The position numbers and the translations under genes are program-made. Shown piece after piece: positions 1 to 9,436 of a stretch of DNA of 64,000 nt. Origin of the DNA: Burkholderia contaminans (GTDB lineage Bacteria > Pseudomonadota > Gammaproteobacteria > Burkholderiales > Burkholderiaceae); NCBI RefSeq assembly GCF_029633825.1, contig NZ_CP090640.1, positions 1,302,001 through 1,366,000 of the forward strand. The letters are read 5' to 3'. Within the stretch, counting starts at the first letter, position 1. Each line of letters starts with the position of its first letter. Below the pieces are notes generated by a model. It searched no databases, was not told where the DNA came from, and worked only from the letters and a program-made list of their open reading frames with translations.

Positions 1-294
1 CGCGGCCTCGTGTTCATCGCCGCGAACGTGACGATGCGCGGCGGCGAGCTCGATCTCGTGATGCGCGAGCCCGACGGCATGCTCGTGTTCGTCGAGGTGC
101 GCGCGCGGCGCAGCGTCCGGCATGGCGGCGCGGCCGCGAGTGTCGGCTGGCGCAAGCGGCGTCGCCTGGTGGCGGCCGCGCTCCAGTTCTGGGCGCGGCA
201 CGGCGCCGGCGCCGCGTGCCGCTTCGACGTCGTCGCGTTCGAGGCCGGCCGGCTCGCGTGGTTGCGCGACGCATTTCGTGCCGACGATGCGTAG
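1..294 (+). CDS. yraN: YraN family (UPF0102) protein, 3' part
   Basis: The frame is open from the first base of the window, so the 5' end lies outside; about 97 codons remain. The visible part has the YraN/UPF0102 core: the segment [20 protein letters not shown] matches the E-x-D...VFVEV active-site pattern of this nuclease-fold family, followed by a basic helix ([15 protein letters not shown]) and an FDVVAF strand. The biochemical role of the family is not settled; the fold resembles Holliday-junction resolvases and restriction nucleases. The neighbours (SIS protein, BON lipoprotein) reproduce the E. coli yraN-diaA-yraP order, which supports the call. Confidence 0.88.
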   Translation, partial: RGLVFIAANVTMRGGELDLVMREPDGMLVFVEVRARRSVRHGGAAASVGWRKRRRLVAAALQFWARHGAGAACRFDVVAFEAGRLAWLRDAFRADDA

Positions 295-420
295 CCGCGA
301 GCTGTGACGAGATGTAAAGAGTTCTTGCCGGACCCCCGGAGAGGGTGCCGGAGTACGGTAAACTCGCCGCACCCACGATGTCGCGCGATGCGTGCCGCGC
401 GCCCAGTTCACCAGGAATCG

Positions 421-1005
421 ATGTCAGTCGAACGTATTCAGCAACATTTCCGCGACAGCGCCGCGCTTCACGCCGAAGCGGCCGACGCGCTGTCGCTGCC
501 GATCGCAGCCGCGGTCGATGCGATGTTCGCCGCGCTGGCGAACGGCAACAAGATCGTCGCGTGTGGTGACGGCCCGTCGGCCGCCGCCGCGCATTACCTC
601 GCCGTGTCGCTCGTCGGCGGCTTCGAGCGCGAGCGCCCGGGCCTGCCCGCGATCGCGCTGGCCACCGATGCGTCGCAGGGCGGCCTCGCGGGCGCGGTGT
701 CCGCCGATCAGCTGTTCGCGCAGCAGGTGCGCGTGCTCGGCCAGACCGGCGACATCCTGCTGGTGCTCGATCCGGCCGGCGCGTCGCCGCGCGTGCTGGC
801 GGCGATCGACGAAGCGCACGAGCGCGAGATGACCGTCGTCGCGCTGACGGGCGGCGAAGGCCATGCGGTCGCCGCCGCGCTGTCCGATACCGATATTCCG
901 ATCAGCGTGCCCGCCGTTCGCGCGGCGCGCATCCACGAAGTCCATCTGCTGACCATCCACTGCCTGTGCGACGGCATCGACGCGATGCTGCTGGGTGAGG
1001 ATTGA
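421..1005 (+). CDS. diaA: SIS-domain protein, DiaA / phosphoheptose isomerase-like
   Basis: A 194-residue single SIS-domain protein, close to E. coli DiaA (196 aa) and GmhA. The domain covers nearly the whole chain; the core reads GNKIVACGDGPSAAAAHYLA and later LLVLDPAGASPRVLAAIDEA. I chose the ATG at 421 because the chain then matches family length; the frame is open further upstream. DiaA stimulates DnaA assembly at the origin, while GmhA makes heptose precursors of LPS. The place between yraN and a BON lipoprotein favours DiaA. The usual CGNGGSA loop is altered to CGDGPSA, so isomerase activity is doubtful. The stop lies 17 bp before the next gene. Confidence 0.82.
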   Translation: MSVERIQQHFRDSAALHAEAADALSLPIAAAVDAMFAALANGNKIVACGDGPSAAAAHYLAVSLVGGFERERPGLPAIALATDASQGGLAGAVSADQLFAQQVRVLGQTGDILLVLDPAGASPRVLAAIDEAHEREMTVVALTGGEGHAVAAALSDTDIPISVPAVRAARIHEVHLLTIHCLCDGIDAMLLGED

Positions 1006-1022
1006 ACGAAGGAGAGCCGTCG

Positions 1023-1823
1023 ATGAATCAAAGCCGCGTCAAACAGACGCTCGTCAGAACCACGCTGCTCGCTGCGTTGACGGCGGGCCTCGCCGTGTCG
1101 CTGCAAGGTTGTGTGCTCGGGGTCGTGGGCGCAGCGGCCGGCGGCGGCGCGCTGATCGCGACCGATCGCCGTACGCTCGGTGCGCAGACGGAGGATCGCG
1201 AGATCCAGGTCAAGTCGCTCTCGCAGATCAACAACGGGCTGCCCGACCAGTCCCACGTGAACGTGACGGTGTTCAACCGCCGCGTGCTGCTGACGGGTGA
1301 AGTGCCGAACAATGCATCGAAGCAGCGCGCCGAGGAAATCGTGCGGGCCATCAACAACGTGAACGGCATCGTCAACGAGCTGTCGGTCGAGCCGGCGTCG
1401 TCGCTGTCGTCGCGTGCGAACGACTCGTACCTCGAAGGACGCGTGAAGTCCGAGCTGATCGCGACGAAGGGCATCTCGGCGAACTACTACAAGGTCGTCA
1501 GCGAACGCGGCAACCTTTACCTGATGGGGCTCGTGACGGTCGACGAGGGCAATCGCGGTGCGGAAGCCGCCAGCCAGGTGCCGGGCGTCGAGAAGGTCGT
1601 GAAGGTGTTCCAGTACGTGAAGCCGCAGGACGCGCAGGCGCTGCAGAACGCATCGCCCGCAAGCGGCGCATCCGGCGCGCAGGCTGTCGCCGCGCCGGCG
1701 GATACCGCGACGGTGGGCGCCGTGCCCGACGCGTCGGTGCAGTCCACGCCGCTGCAGCCGCCCGCACCGATCTCGAATTCGTCGAACGTGCACCCGGGCA
1801 ACCCGAAGGCCCCGTCGCAATGA
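1023..1823 (+). CDS. dolP: Dual BON-domain outer-membrane lipoprotein (DolP/YraP-like)
   Basis: A 266-residue lipoprotein. The signal peptide ends in a lipobox LQGC with the lipidated Cys at residue 30. Two BON domains follow (about 65-130 and 140-210), then an Ala/Pro/Ser-rich tail of about 55 residues that E. coli DolP (191 aa) lacks. DolP supports outer-membrane integrity and the BAM complex; the same role here is inference from architecture and the yraN-diaA-dolP order. The start at 1023 has an AAGGAG ribosome binding site at 1011-1016. The stop overlaps the start of the next gene by 4 bases, so the two are probably translationally coupled. Confidence 0.87.
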   Translation: MNQSRVKQTLVRTTLLAALTAGLAVSLQGCVLGVVGAAAGGGALIATDRRTLGAQTEDREIQVKSLSQINNGLPDQSHVNVTVFNRRVLLTGEVPNNASKQRAEEIVRAINNVNGIVNELSVEPASSLSSRANDSYLEGRVKSELIATKGISANYYKVVSERGNLYLMGLVTVDEGNRGAEAASQVPGVEKVVKVFQYVKPQDAQALQNASPASGASGAQAVAAPADTATVGAVPDASVQSTPLQPPAPISNSSNVHPGNPKAPSQ

Positions 1824-2182
1824 AGAACAGGCAGATGAAGCAGATGAAACAGTGGATGGTGCAGGGCGCCGCAGTCGCGGCGCTCGTGATTGGCACGCTG
1901 GGCGTCGCGCACGCGGATGTCGGTGACGGCCTGAAGGTCGCGCGCGGCAACGCGTGCATGGGCTGCCACGCGGTGGACCGCAAGCTCGTCGGCCCGTCGT
2001 TCAAGGATATCGCCGCCCGCTACAAGGCCGATCCGCAGGCCGTGGCCAAGCTGTCGAAGAAGGTGAAGGAAGGCGGCTCCGGCGTCTGGGGCGCCATTCC
2101 GATGCCCGCGCACCCGCGCATGAGCGACGCCGACGTGCGTTCGGTGGTCGAATGGGTGCTGGCTGGCGCGCCGTCAAAGTAA
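1820..2182 (+). CDS. Small periplasmic class I cytochrome c (c551/c552-like)
   Basis: A 120-residue protein with a signal peptide (hydrophobic stretch about 13-30, cleavage near AHA-DV) and one haem c site CMGCH at 46-50. The likely axial Met lies in IPMPAHP near the C-terminus, as in cytochrome c551/c552. It should carry electrons in the periplasm; the partner is unknown. The ATG overlaps the stop of the BON lipoprotein gene by 4 bp (ATGA), which indicates co-transcription. The methionine- and lysine-rich start leaves the exact initiation codon open, because internal ATGs at residues 6, 9 and 13 would also keep the signal peptide. Confidence 0.88.
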   Translation: MKNRQMKQMKQWMVQGAAVAALVIGTLGVAHADVGDGLKVARGNACMGCHAVDRKLVGPSFKDIAARYKADPQAVAKLSKKVKEGGSGVWGAIPMPAHPRMSDADVRSVVEWVLAGAPSK

Positions 2183-2207
2183 GGTTCGAGGGGCGATTCA
2201 ACCCCTA

Positions 2208-2237
2208 TTGCCAAGCGCAGAAATGCGTGTGTATGAT
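2208..2237 (+). promoter_or_regulatory. Sigma70-type promoter of tRNA-Ala(CGC)
   Basis: TTGCCA at 2208-2213 and TATGAT at 2232-2237 are separated by 18 bp. The -10 ends 11 bp before the mature tRNA. Each hexamer matches the consensus at five of six positions. Confidence 0.6.
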
Positions 2238-2248
2238 GGTTGACTGTT

Positions 2249-2324
<76 letters not shown>

Positions 2325-2336
2325 ACGGGATTCGAA

Positions 2337-2366
2337 GGGCTCGATCACAAGATCGAGCCCTTTTTG
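2337..2366 (+). terminator. Rho-independent terminator after tRNA-Ala
   Basis: A perfect 10-bp stem GGGCTCGATC/GATCGAGCCC with an ACAA loop is followed by TTTTTGTTTT. It ends the tRNA transcript. Confidence 0.9.
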
Positions 2367-2408
2367 TTTTTGGCGCCCGGAAGCAGCGCATCTATCTCGA
2401 AATACAAA

Positions 2409-2439
2409 CGTATACATTTGCATACGGACGCACTATGCT
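2409..2439 (+). promoter_or_regulatory. Putative promoter with palindromic operator before the 2470 gene
   Basis: The inverted repeat CGTAT-N8-ATACG (2409-2426) overlaps a possible -35 TATACA (2411-2416), spaced 17 bp from a -10 TATGCT (2434-2439). A repressor bound here would block polymerase. The first gene of the downstream cluster may itself be a ribbon-helix-helix protein, which would allow autoregulation; that link is inference. Confidence 0.45.
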
Positions 2440-2469
2440 TTGAGTCATCGATTCGAAGGGATGGACGTC

Positions 2470-2964
2470 ATGCAAACCGTATCGGTACGAATTCCGGAAG
2501 ACGACCTCGCGTGGCTGGTCGAACTGCAATTGCCCGACGCGACGAGTCCGAGCGACAAGATTCGCGCGCTGATCGCCGACGCGCGCCGCCGCGTCAAGGG
2601 CGCGCATGACTTCGTGCGCTGCGCCGCGCTGTTCAGGGAGCAGGTGCGGCCGGTGCTGGATGCGATCGACGCGTACGAGCACGCGACGCATCACCGCTCG
2701 GAAATCGTGACGCTGCTCGCCGCGCAACTCCCCGAACTCATGGCCAGCCTCGTGACGGCTGCGCCGCCGGGCAAACCGATCGGCGAGGCGGCTGGCGAGC
2801 TCGAGGCGCGGCTGACCGCGAAGAGCATGCGCATGCTGCTCGGCCTGCTGCGCCTGGCCGTGACCGGCAACCCTCCCGCCTATCATCCTGACGTGCTCGA
2901 TCCGTACGTGCACGAGGTCAAGGAGCTGGCGAACCTCATTCAACCGGCTCAGGCCCATTCGTGA
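2470..2964 (+). CDS. Hypothetical protein with possible ribbon-helix-helix N-terminus
   Basis: A 164-residue protein that I do not recognise. The N-terminus (QTVSVRIPEDDLAWL, then a basic helix with ALIADARRRV) resembles a ribbon-helix-helix strand-helix-helix unit; the rest is helical without clear motifs. I prefer the ATG at 2470 because GAAGGG (2455-2460) is well spaced for it and too close for the in-frame ATG at 2461. The gene is the first of four same-strand genes leading to pspA, yqiJ and yqiK. It could be a local regulator or a structural partner of the PspA system; neither is shown. A palindrome lies in its promoter region. Confidence 0.7.
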   Translation: MQTVSVRIPEDDLAWLVELQLPDATSPSDKIRALIADARRRVKGAHDFVRCAALFREQVRPVLDAIDAYEHATHHRSEIVTLLAAQLPELMASLVTAAPPGKPIGEAAGELEARLTAKSMRMLLGLLRLAVTGNPPAYHPDVLDPYVHEVKELANLIQPAQAHS

Positions 2965-3030
2965 GATGCCCGCGAACCCGGTGCGAGGCGGCAGGTCGGC
3001 CCACCTGAATCCCAGAAGGAGTGACAAGTC

Positions 3031-3732
3031 GTGACGACAGAACATTTCGGTATCCGAGTCAAAAGGTTGATGACCGCGAACGTGCACGCGCTGATCGGTT
3101 CGCTGGAAAGCCGCATGCCGCAAGCGATCCTCGAGCAGTACCTGCGCGAATTCGACGATGTGATCGCGCAGGCGCGGGTGGCGCTCGGCCGGCACGAAGC
3201 GGCGCGGTACCAGGCGGCCAAGGCGATCGCGCGCATCAACAACGAGATCGAACGACTGAACGACCTGCTGGGCACCGCGCTGGCCCGCAACGACGATGCG
3301 GCTGTGCGTGCCGGTGCGGAGCGGCAGATCGAGCTGGAGGATCAACTCGGCGTGCTGCAGCAATCGCTTCATGACGCAAGCGAGCGCGCACAGGCTGCCG
3401 AGGCGGACCTGCTCGGGCTGCGCGCGAAACGCGCGGAGATGGAAGCAGGGCTGCGTGAACTGATCGCGGCGCGTGTGCCAGGCGACGGCGAGCGCCGGGC
3501 GGAAGAGGCAACGGGCTTCGCGGGCGCCGATCCGAGAGCTGAGCAGCTCGAACAGGGGTTCAACCGGACGATGGCCGGTGCGACCGGAGCGGTCGGGTTG
3601 GGCACCGGTTCATCGTCGGCCGATCCATCGCTGTTGCATCGTCTGGAAACCCTGCACAAGGAACAGCGAATCGAGGAGCGTGTCGCCCGCCTGAAGTCGC
3701 AATCTGGCAAGCTGGCGGACGACATGTCTTGA
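3031..3732 (+). CDS. pspA: PspA/IM30 family membrane-stress protein
   Basis: A 233-residue, almost entirely helical protein with long charged coiled coils, as in PspA/Vipp1. The N-terminal amphipathic part (FGIRVKRLMTANVHALIGSL) is followed by YLREFDDVIAQARVALGRHE and heptad-rich helices to about residue 140, then a Gly/Ala/Ser-rich linker (about 150-200) and a final helix. The family binds stressed inner membranes and forms ESCRT-III-like polymers. The start is GTG at 3031, with AAGGAG at 3016-3021. Downstream yqiJ- and yqiK-like genes make the known PspA-NfeD-flotillin association. No PspF gene or clear sigma54 -24/-12 site is visible, so control probably differs from E. coli. Confidence 0.88.
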   Translation: MTTEHFGIRVKRLMTANVHALIGSLESRMPQAILEQYLREFDDVIAQARVALGRHEAARYQAAKAIARINNEIERLNDLLGTALARNDDAAVRAGAERQIELEDQLGVLQQSLHDASERAQAAEADLLGLRAKRAEMEAGLRELIAARVPGDGERRAEEATGFAGADPRAEQLEQGFNRTMAGATGAVGLGTGSSSADPSLLHRLETLHKEQRIEERVARLKSQSGKLADDMS

Positions 3733-3765
3733 TGATTCGCCCCCGATCCTGAGAGCAAAACAACA

Positions 3766-4425
3766 ATGACTTCTTCACTGATGCTGCCGGGCAATGCGCC
3801 GTTCGTCGCCGCGATCGGGCTGATGATCGTGATCGGCGTGCTGGAGTGCGTGTCGATGCTGATGGGGCTCAGCCTGACCGAGCATGCAGGCAACCTGCTG
3901 GTCCTGCATTTCGGTCTCGATCACGCGGACGGCGGGCCCGATGCCGGCGTCGTCGGCCAGTTTCTCGGCTGGCTGCACGTGGGCCGGGTGCCGCTGCTGA
4001 TCCTGCTGATCCTCTTCCTGCTCGGCTTTTCGGTGGTCGGGCTCGCGTTGCAGACGTCGATGCAGGCCGTCGCGGGCTTCACGATGCCCACCGGGCTGGC
4101 CGTCGTGCTGGCCGTGCTTGCGGCATTGCCGTTCGTGCGCCACACCGGCAAGTTCTTCGCGCGCTTTCTTCCGCAGACTGAAACCACGGCGGTATCCGAA
4201 GCCGACTTCATCGGCCGCACCGCACGGATCGTCACCGGCGAAGCGTCGTTCGGCAATCCGGCCGAAGCGCGGCTCGTCGACGAGCACGGCCAGCAGCACT
4301 ACGTCCGCGTCGAACCGGACGAGGCCGGCCGGACCTTCACGAAAGGCACGACGGTCCTGCTTGTATCGCGTATTTCGGGTTCGCGTTACCACGCCATAGA
4401 AAATCCCCGGCCCGAGTTGCTCTGA
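3766..4425 (+). CDS. yqiJ: YqiJ-like inner-membrane protein with OB fold (NfeD family)
   Basis: A 219-residue membrane protein. Three or four hydrophobic segments are visible (about 12-33, 70-95 and 100-125), followed by a soluble C-terminal domain (about 145-215) with a VSEADFIGRTARIVTGEAS strand pattern typical of the NfeD/YqiJ OB fold. NfeD-type proteins are partners of flotillins, and the flotillin gene follows after 90 bp. It probably anchors or helps assemble the YqiK flotillin in membrane microdomains. The gene lies 33 bp after pspA, so co-transcription is likely. Confidence 0.85.
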   Translation: MTSSLMLPGNAPFVAAIGLMIVIGVLECVSMLMGLSLTEHAGNLLVLHFGLDHADGGPDAGVVGQFLGWLHVGRVPLLILLILFLLGFSVVGLALQTSMQAVAGFTMPTGLAVVLAVLAALPFVRHTGKFFARFLPQTETTAVSEADFIGRTARIVTGEASFGNPAEARLVDEHGQQHYVRVEPDEAGRTFTKGTTVLLVSRISGSRYHAIENPRPELL

Positions 4426-4515
4426 ATCCCGTTTCACCAGGCCACCGCCGTTGAGAGCGGCGTGGACTGGCGCACCTTGCTGTCACCATCCGTACACAGG
4501 AGTCGAACAAACATC

Positions 4516-6309
4516 ATGATGAATGCACTCTCTTTCTGGGGCGCTGTCGCATTGGCAGTGATGGTGGGTATCTGCGTGATCGGCATGATCTTCGCGCGTC
4601 TTTACGTGCGAGCGTCGGCGGAGCGGGCCTTCGTCCGCACCGGGCTGGGCGGGCAGAAGGTGATCATGAGCGGCGGCGCGGTCGTGCTGCCGGTGTTTCA
4701 CGAAGTGATCCCGATCAACATGAACACGCTGAAGCTCGAAGTGAGCCGCGCGACGCACGACAGCCTGATCACGAAGGACCGGATGCGCGTCGACGTGGTC
4801 GTTGCCTTCTTCGTGCGGGTCGCGCCGACCGAAGAGGGCGTGTCGACCGCCGCACAGACGCTCGGCCAGCGCACGCTGGCGCCCGAAAACCTGCGCGCGC
4901 TCGTCGACGACAAGTTCGTCGATGCGCTGCGCTCGACCGCCGCGCAAATGACGATGCAGGATCTGCAGGACGCACGCGAAAAATTCGTGCAGGGCGTGCA
5001 GAACACGGTCGCGGAGGACCTGACGAAGAACGGGCTGGAGTTGGAAAGCGTGTCGCTGACCAACTTCAACCAGACGTCGAAGCAATACTTCGACCCGAAC
5101 AACGCGTTCGACGCCGAAGGCCTGACCAAGCTCACGCAGGAAACCGAGCGCCGCCGCAAGGAGCGCAACGAGGTCGAGCAGGACACCGAGGTGGCCGTGC
5201 GCGAGAAGAACCGCGACGCGCTGTCACGCAAGCTCGAGATCGATCAGCAGGAAGCGTTCATGAAGCTCGAGCAGGAGCAGCAGGTCAAGACGCGCACCGC
5301 CGAGCAGAACGCGCGGATCGCCGCGTACGAGGCCGAGCGTCACCAGGAGGCCGAACAGAGCCGGATCGGCGCCGAGCGGCAGATCCAGGAATCGGAGATC
5401 CAGCGCGAGCAGGCTGTGCGCACCCGCAAGGTGGAAGCGGAGCGCGAAGTGCGCGTGAAGGAGATCGAGCAGACGCGTGTCACGCAGATGGCCGCGATCG
5501 AGCAGGCCAAGGTGACTGAAATCGCGGAGCAGGAAAAGGCCATCGTGATCGCGGAGAAGTCCGAGGCACAGTCCCAGGCGCAGGCGCGCGCGAGCGAGTC
5601 GCTCGCGGATGCGGTGCGGGCCGAGCAGCAGGTCGAGACGACGCGCCGCACCGCGGAAGCCGATCGGGCGAAGCAGGTCGCGCTGATCGAGGCAGCGCAG
5701 GCGGCGGAAACGCAGGCCGTCCATATCACGACACAGGCACGTGCAGAGCGCGATGCGGCCCAGATGCAGGCGGCCGCGATGGTCGAGCTGGCCGAGGCTG
5801 CGCGCAAGAAGGGGCTCGCCGAAGCGGAAGCGCAGCGTGCGCTGAACGACGCGATCAATGCGCTGTCGTCGGACCAGACGAGCCTCAAGTTCAAGCTGGC
5901 GTTGCTGCAGGCACTGCCTGCCGTGATCCAGCAGACGGTCGAGCCGATGAAGGCAATCGACGGCATCAAGATTATCCAGGTCGACGGGCTCAACCGTGGC
6001 GGTAGCGCCGCGGACGGCGTCGCGCCTGCTGCGAACGGTAGCAACCTGGCCGAGCAAGCGATGTCGGCGGCGTTGTCCTATCGCGCACATGCGCCGTTGA
6101 TCGATTCGCTGCTCGGTGAAATCGGGTTGTCCGGCGGTTCGCTGCAAGGGCTCGTGCCGGGTGTCGGGACGGAGGTGTCGGCACCGACACACGCACCGGC
6201 ACAGGCACACACACCGGTACACGCATCGGCTTATGCACCGGCACCCGCACCGATCACCGTCCACCCGGTCGGCAGTGCATCGCCCAAAGCCGACGGCGCA
6301 GTGGCATGA
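4516..6309 (+). CDS. yqiK: YqiK-like flotillin (SPFH/band 7 protein)
   Basis: About 597 residues: an N-terminal membrane anchor (residues 5-30), an SPFH/PHB domain (about 40-190), then a very long Glu/Ala/Arg-rich coiled coil (about 210-460) typical of flotillins, and a variable tail. Flotillins organise inner-membrane microdomains. The ATG at 4516 follows AGGAG at 4499-4503; the ATG at 4519 is equally possible, and a GTG 54 bp upstream is in frame but lacks a good site. The last 60 residues include a low-complexity His/Pro/Ala/Thr segment (near HTPVHASAYAPAPAP) encoded by degenerate short repeats at 6180-6250, a likely spot for length variation. Confidence 0.9.
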   Translation: MMNALSFWGAVALAVMVGICVIGMIFARLYVRASAERAFVRTGLGGQKVIMSGGAVVLPVFHEVIPINMNTLKLEVSRATHDSLITKDRMRVDVVVAFFVRVAPTEEGVSTAAQTLGQRTLAPENLRALVDDKFVDALRSTAAQMTMQDLQDAREKFVQGVQNTVAEDLTKNGLELESVSLTNFNQTSKQYFDPNNAFDAEGLTKLTQETERRRKERNEVEQDTEVAVREKNRDALSRKLEIDQQEAFMKLEQEQQVKTRTAEQNARIAAYEAERHQEAEQSRIGAERQIQESEIQREQAVRTRKVEAEREVRVKEIEQTRVTQMAAIEQAKVTEIAEQEKAIVIAEKSEAQSQAQARASESLADAVRAEQQVETTRRTAEADRAKQVALIEAAQAAETQAVHITTQARAERDAAQMQAAAMVELAEAARKKGLAEAEAQRALNDAINALSSDQTSLKFKLALLQALPAVIQQTVEPMKAIDGIKIIQVDGLNRGGSAADGVAPAANGSNLAEQAMSAALSYRAHAPLIDSLLGEIGLSGGSLQGLVPGVGTEVSAPTHAPAQAHTPVHASAYAPAPAPITVHPVGSASPKADGAVA

Positions 6310-6420
6310 CGCGCGGGGTGTGAGGCACGCCGTCCGTGCCCCGTAGCACCGGGTTGGACGCGGATGGCGCAGCGCGATGAAGCCGCGTCACGCCTGCCTT
6401 GCGTTCCCGTCGGCATCGGA

Positions 6421-6450
6421 CAGGCCCGATCGAGCGATCGGGCCTGTTTT
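6421..6450 (+). terminator. Terminator of the pspA-yqiJ-yqiK cluster
   Basis: A 12-bp-class stem (CAGGCCCGATCG against CGATCGGGCCTG) is followed by TTTTG. It lies between the convergent yqiK and gudD genes. The T-run is on the + strand, so it serves yqiK. Confidence 0.8.
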
Positions 6451-6474
6451 GCCATCAACCGCCCGCTACCTCCC

Positions 6475-7872
6475 TCACCCCCGCCCGACACTCGGCCGCT
6501 TCGGATCGTACGTCCACCCCGGCACGAGATAGCGCATCGCGACCGCATCGTCGCGCGCTGTACCGCCAACCTGCCGATAGAACGCATGCGCGGCCTCGAC
6601 CTGCGCCATGTCGAGCTCGATCCCGAGGCCCGGCCGCTCCGGCACGGCCACTTGGCCGCCGACGATCTTCAGCGGCTCGCGCGTGAGCCGCGCATCGCCT
6701 TCCTGCCAGATCCAGTGCGTGTCGATCGCGGTGATCTTGCCGGGCGCGGCCGCTGCCGCATGCGTGAACATCGCAAGCGACACGTCGAAATGGTTGTTCG
6801 AGTGCGAGCCCCACGTGAGCCCCCAGTCACGGCAAAGCTGCGCGAGCCGCACCGAGCCCTGCATCGTCCAGAAATGCGGGTCGGCGAGCGGGATGTCGAC
6901 CGCCTGCAGCCGCACCGCATGATCCACCTGCCGCCAGTCGGTCGCGATCATGTTGGTCGCGGTCGGAATGCCCGTCGCGCGGCGGAATTCGGCCATCACC
7001 TCGCGGCCCGAATAGCCGCCTTCCGGCCCGCACGGATCTTCCGCATACGCGAGCAGGTGGCCTTGCCCGCGGCACAGCGCGACGGCTTCGTCGAGCGACC
7101 ACGCGCCGTTCGGGTCGAGCGTCGCGCGGGCATCGGGGAAGCGCGCCTTGATCGCGGCGATCGCTTCCATCTCGTCGGCGCCGGCCATCACGCCGCCCTT
7201 CAGCTTGAAATCGGCGAAGCCGTAGCGCTCGACCGCGGCCTCGGCCTGCCGCGCGATCGCGGCCGGCGTGAGCGCTTCCTCGTTGCGCAGCCGGAACCAG
7301 GCGTCCGACGCGTGCGTCTCGTCGCGGTACGGCAGATCGGTGCGGCGCCGGTCGCCGAGGTAGAACAGATAAGCGAGCATCGGCACCGCGTCGCGCTGCT
7401 GGCCTTCACCAAGCAGCGCCGCGACCGGCACGTCGAGATGCTGGCCGAGCAGGTCGAGCAGCGCGGCCTCGATCGCGGTGATCACGTTGTCGAGCCGCAG
7501 GTTGATCTCGTGCGGCTGGCGCAGCACCGCGGCTTCGCCCGCCGACGTCACCTCGTGCCGGATCGTGCGGCCCGCACCCGGGCCCGCGCCGGACAGCGCC
7601 GCGCGCACCGCGTTGAGCGTCGCCTGATAGCGTCCGATCGACTGACCGACCACGAGATCCGTCATGCGTTCGAGCGCGTGGCGGATGCCTTCGCCGCCCG
7701 GCACTTCGCCGACGCCCGTGTGTCCACTGCTGTCGTCGAGGATCACGAGGTTGCGCGTGAAGTACGGCGCGTGCGCGCCGCACAGGTTGAGCAGCATGCT
7801 GTCGCGGCCGGCGACGGGAATCACCTGCATGCGCGTGACGTGCGGGGTGCCGGCACGGCGGGATTCGGACAT
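6475..7872 (-). CDS. gudD: Glucarate dehydratase
   Basis: A 465-residue enolase-superfamily enzyme (E. coli GudD is 446 aa). It removes water from D-glucarate to give 5-keto-4-deoxy-D-glucarate. The barrel contains the Lys-x-Lys base motif (DFKLKGG), metal-ligand stretches TLDPNGAW and [15 protein letters not shown], and the His-bearing SHSNNHFD motif, all characteristic of GudD. The ATG at 7872 gives the sequence [15 protein letters not shown]. The gudP gene starts upstream on the same strand with a 62-bp gap, so the pair is probably one transcription unit. No GntR/FadR-type regulator for it lies in the window. Confidence 0.93.
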   Translation of the reverse strand: MSESRRAGTPHVTRMQVIPVAGRDSMLLNLCGAHAPYFTRNLVILDDSSGHTGVGEVPGGEGIRHALERMTDLVVGQSIGRYQATLNAVRAALSGAGPGAGRTIRHEVTSAGEAAVLRQPHEINLRLDNVITAIEAALLDLLGQHLDVPVAALLGEGQQRDAVPMLAYLFYLGDRRRTDLPYRDETHASDAWFRLRNEEALTPAAIARQAEAAVERYGFADFKLKGGVMAGADEMEAIAAIKARFPDARATLDPNGAWSLDEAVALCRGQGHLLAYAEDPCGPEGGYSGREVMAEFRRATGIPTATNMIATDWRQVDHAVRLQAVDIPLADPHFWTMQGSVRLAQLCRDWGLTWGSHSNNHFDVSLAMFTHAAAAAPGKITAIDTHWIWQEGDARLTREPLKIVGGQVAVPERPGLGIELDMAQVEAAHAFYRQVGGTARDDAVAMRYLVPGWTYDPKRPSVGRG

Positions 7873-7934
7873 CGGTTCGCTCCTGGTTCCGGTGGTGCAC
7901 GGGCCGCCGGCCGCGCCGGCGCGGCCCGCGCGGT

Positions 7935-9275
7935 TCATTGAAGCTCGACGCGGCGGATCTCGCCGACGACGAACAGGTAGCAGATCACGGCGACGAGCGC
8001 GTGCGCGACGACATAGACCAGCGCGCCGTTGAACGAGCCGCTGCGGTCGACGATATAGCCGATCGCGATCGGCGTCGTGATGCTGGAGAGGTTGCCGCAC
8101 GTGTTGAGCAGCGCGCCGCTCAAGCCCGCGATCTGGCGCGGCGCGGTGTCGGCGTTGACGGCCCAGCCGAGCGCGCCGAGCCCCTTGCCGAAGAACGACA
8201 GCGCCATGAACAGCACGACGAGCACGTGAGAATCGGTGTAGTTGCAGACGATCATCGACATCGACAGCAGCATGCCGAACACGATCGGCACCTTGCGCGC
8301 GACCGACAGAGAGCGACCCTGCCTGAGCAGCCCGTCGGACACGACGCCGCCGAGAATCCCGCCGAGGAAGCCGCACACGGCCGGGATCGACGCGACGAGC
8401 CCCGCGTTGAGGATCGACATCCCGCGCGCCTGCACGAGATAGACGGGAAACCACGTGATGAAGAAATAGGTGAGCGCGTTGATGCAGTACTGCGCGACAT
8501 ACACGCCGACCAGCATCCGGCTCTTCAGCAGCGCCTTCACGTGGCGCATCGACGGGCCGCCGTCGCGTTCGCCGGTCGCCTGGTCGATGTTGACGAGCGC
8601 GCCGCCTTCGGCGAGGTAGTCGAGTTCCGCGCGGTTGATGCTCGGGTGGTCCTTCGGGTCGTACATCGTGCGGTTCCACACCAGCACGAACGCGAAGCCG
8701 AGCACGCCCATCACCGCGAACACCGATTGCCAGCCGAACGCGTGCACGAGCCAGCCCATCAGCGGCGCGAACACGACGGTCGCCGCGTACTGCGCGGCGT
8801 TGAAGATCGCCGACGCGGTGCCGCGCTCGGGCGCAGGGAACCACGCGGACACGATCCGGCTGTTGGCCGGGAACGACGGCGCCTCGGCCGCGCCGACCAG
8901 GAAGCGCAGCCCGAACAGCAGCGCGAACGCGGCCGCGCCGCCGAAGAAGCCGATCCCGCCTTGCAGCAGCGTGAACAGCGACCAGAAGAAGATGCTGAAC
9001 GCATAGACGATGCGCGATCCGTAACGGTCGAGCAGCCAGCCGCCCGGCAATTGCGCGATCACGTACGACCAGCCGAACGCGGAAAAGATGAAGCCCATCT
9101 GCACGTGGCTCAAGTGCAGCGCGCGGGCGAGGCTCGGGCCCGCGATCGCGATCGCCGCGCGATCCGCGTAGTTGATCGTCGTGACCGCGAACAGGACGGC
9201 CAGCACCAGCCAGCGCACGCGGGAGCGCCGGGCCGTTGCCGATGCGGACGCCGGCAGCGCTTGAAGCGGATTCAT
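7935..9275 (-). CDS. gudP: MFS glucarate/galactarate transporter (GudP-like)
   Basis: A 446-residue major facilitator of the anion:cation symporter family with about 12 membrane segments. Family motifs are visible: [19 protein letters not shown] in helix 1, the loop [11 protein letters not shown], and [19 protein letters not shown] in helix 4. Linkage to gudD identifies the probable substrate as D-glucarate (or galactarate). The ribosome binding site GGAGGAGACA (complement of 9280-9289) is perfectly complementary to the seed of the candidate small RNA at 21454. Two overlapping perfect palindromes lie 162-198 bp upstream. Confidence 0.9.
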   Translation of the reverse strand: MNPLQALPASASATARRSRVRWLVLAVLFAVTTINYADRAAIAIAGPSLARALHLSHVQMGFIFSAFGWSYVIAQLPGGWLLDRYGSRIVYAFSIFFWSLFTLLQGGIGFFGGAAAFALLFGLRFLVGAAEAPSFPANSRIVSAWFPAPERGTASAIFNAAQYAATVVFAPLMGWLVHAFGWQSVFAVMGVLGFAFVLVWNRTMYDPKDHPSINRAELDYLAEGGALVNIDQATGERDGGPSMRHVKALLKSRMLVGVYVAQYCINALTYFFITWFPVYLVQARGMSILNAGLVASIPAVCGFLGGILGGVVSDGLLRQGRSLSVARKVPIVFGMLLSMSMIVCNYTDSHVLVVLFMALSFFGKGLGALGWAVNADTAPRQIAGLSGALLNTCGNLSSITTPIAIGYIVDRSGSFNGALVYVVAHALVAVICYLFVVGEIRRVELQ

Positions 9276-9436
9276 GACTTGTCTCCTCCGAAGGGCGGAA
9301 GGTGCCGTCGTGCGGCTGGCGCGTCGGTTGCGCGCATGTTGTGTATTGATGCCGCCGGCGGAGGCCGGGCACCGGACGCCCGGGGCGGGCAGGGCGTCCC
9401 GGCCATTCTGTCACGTCGATATTTGCGCTTTCATGC

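Noticed and set aside
2965..3030. Sigma54 promoter before pspA
   Set aside because: No GG-N10-GC core with proper flanks is visible.
6180..6250. Possible CRISPR or tandem repeat array
   Set aside because: It is a degenerate codon repeat for His/Pro/Thr/Ala inside the flotillin tail; no spacers.
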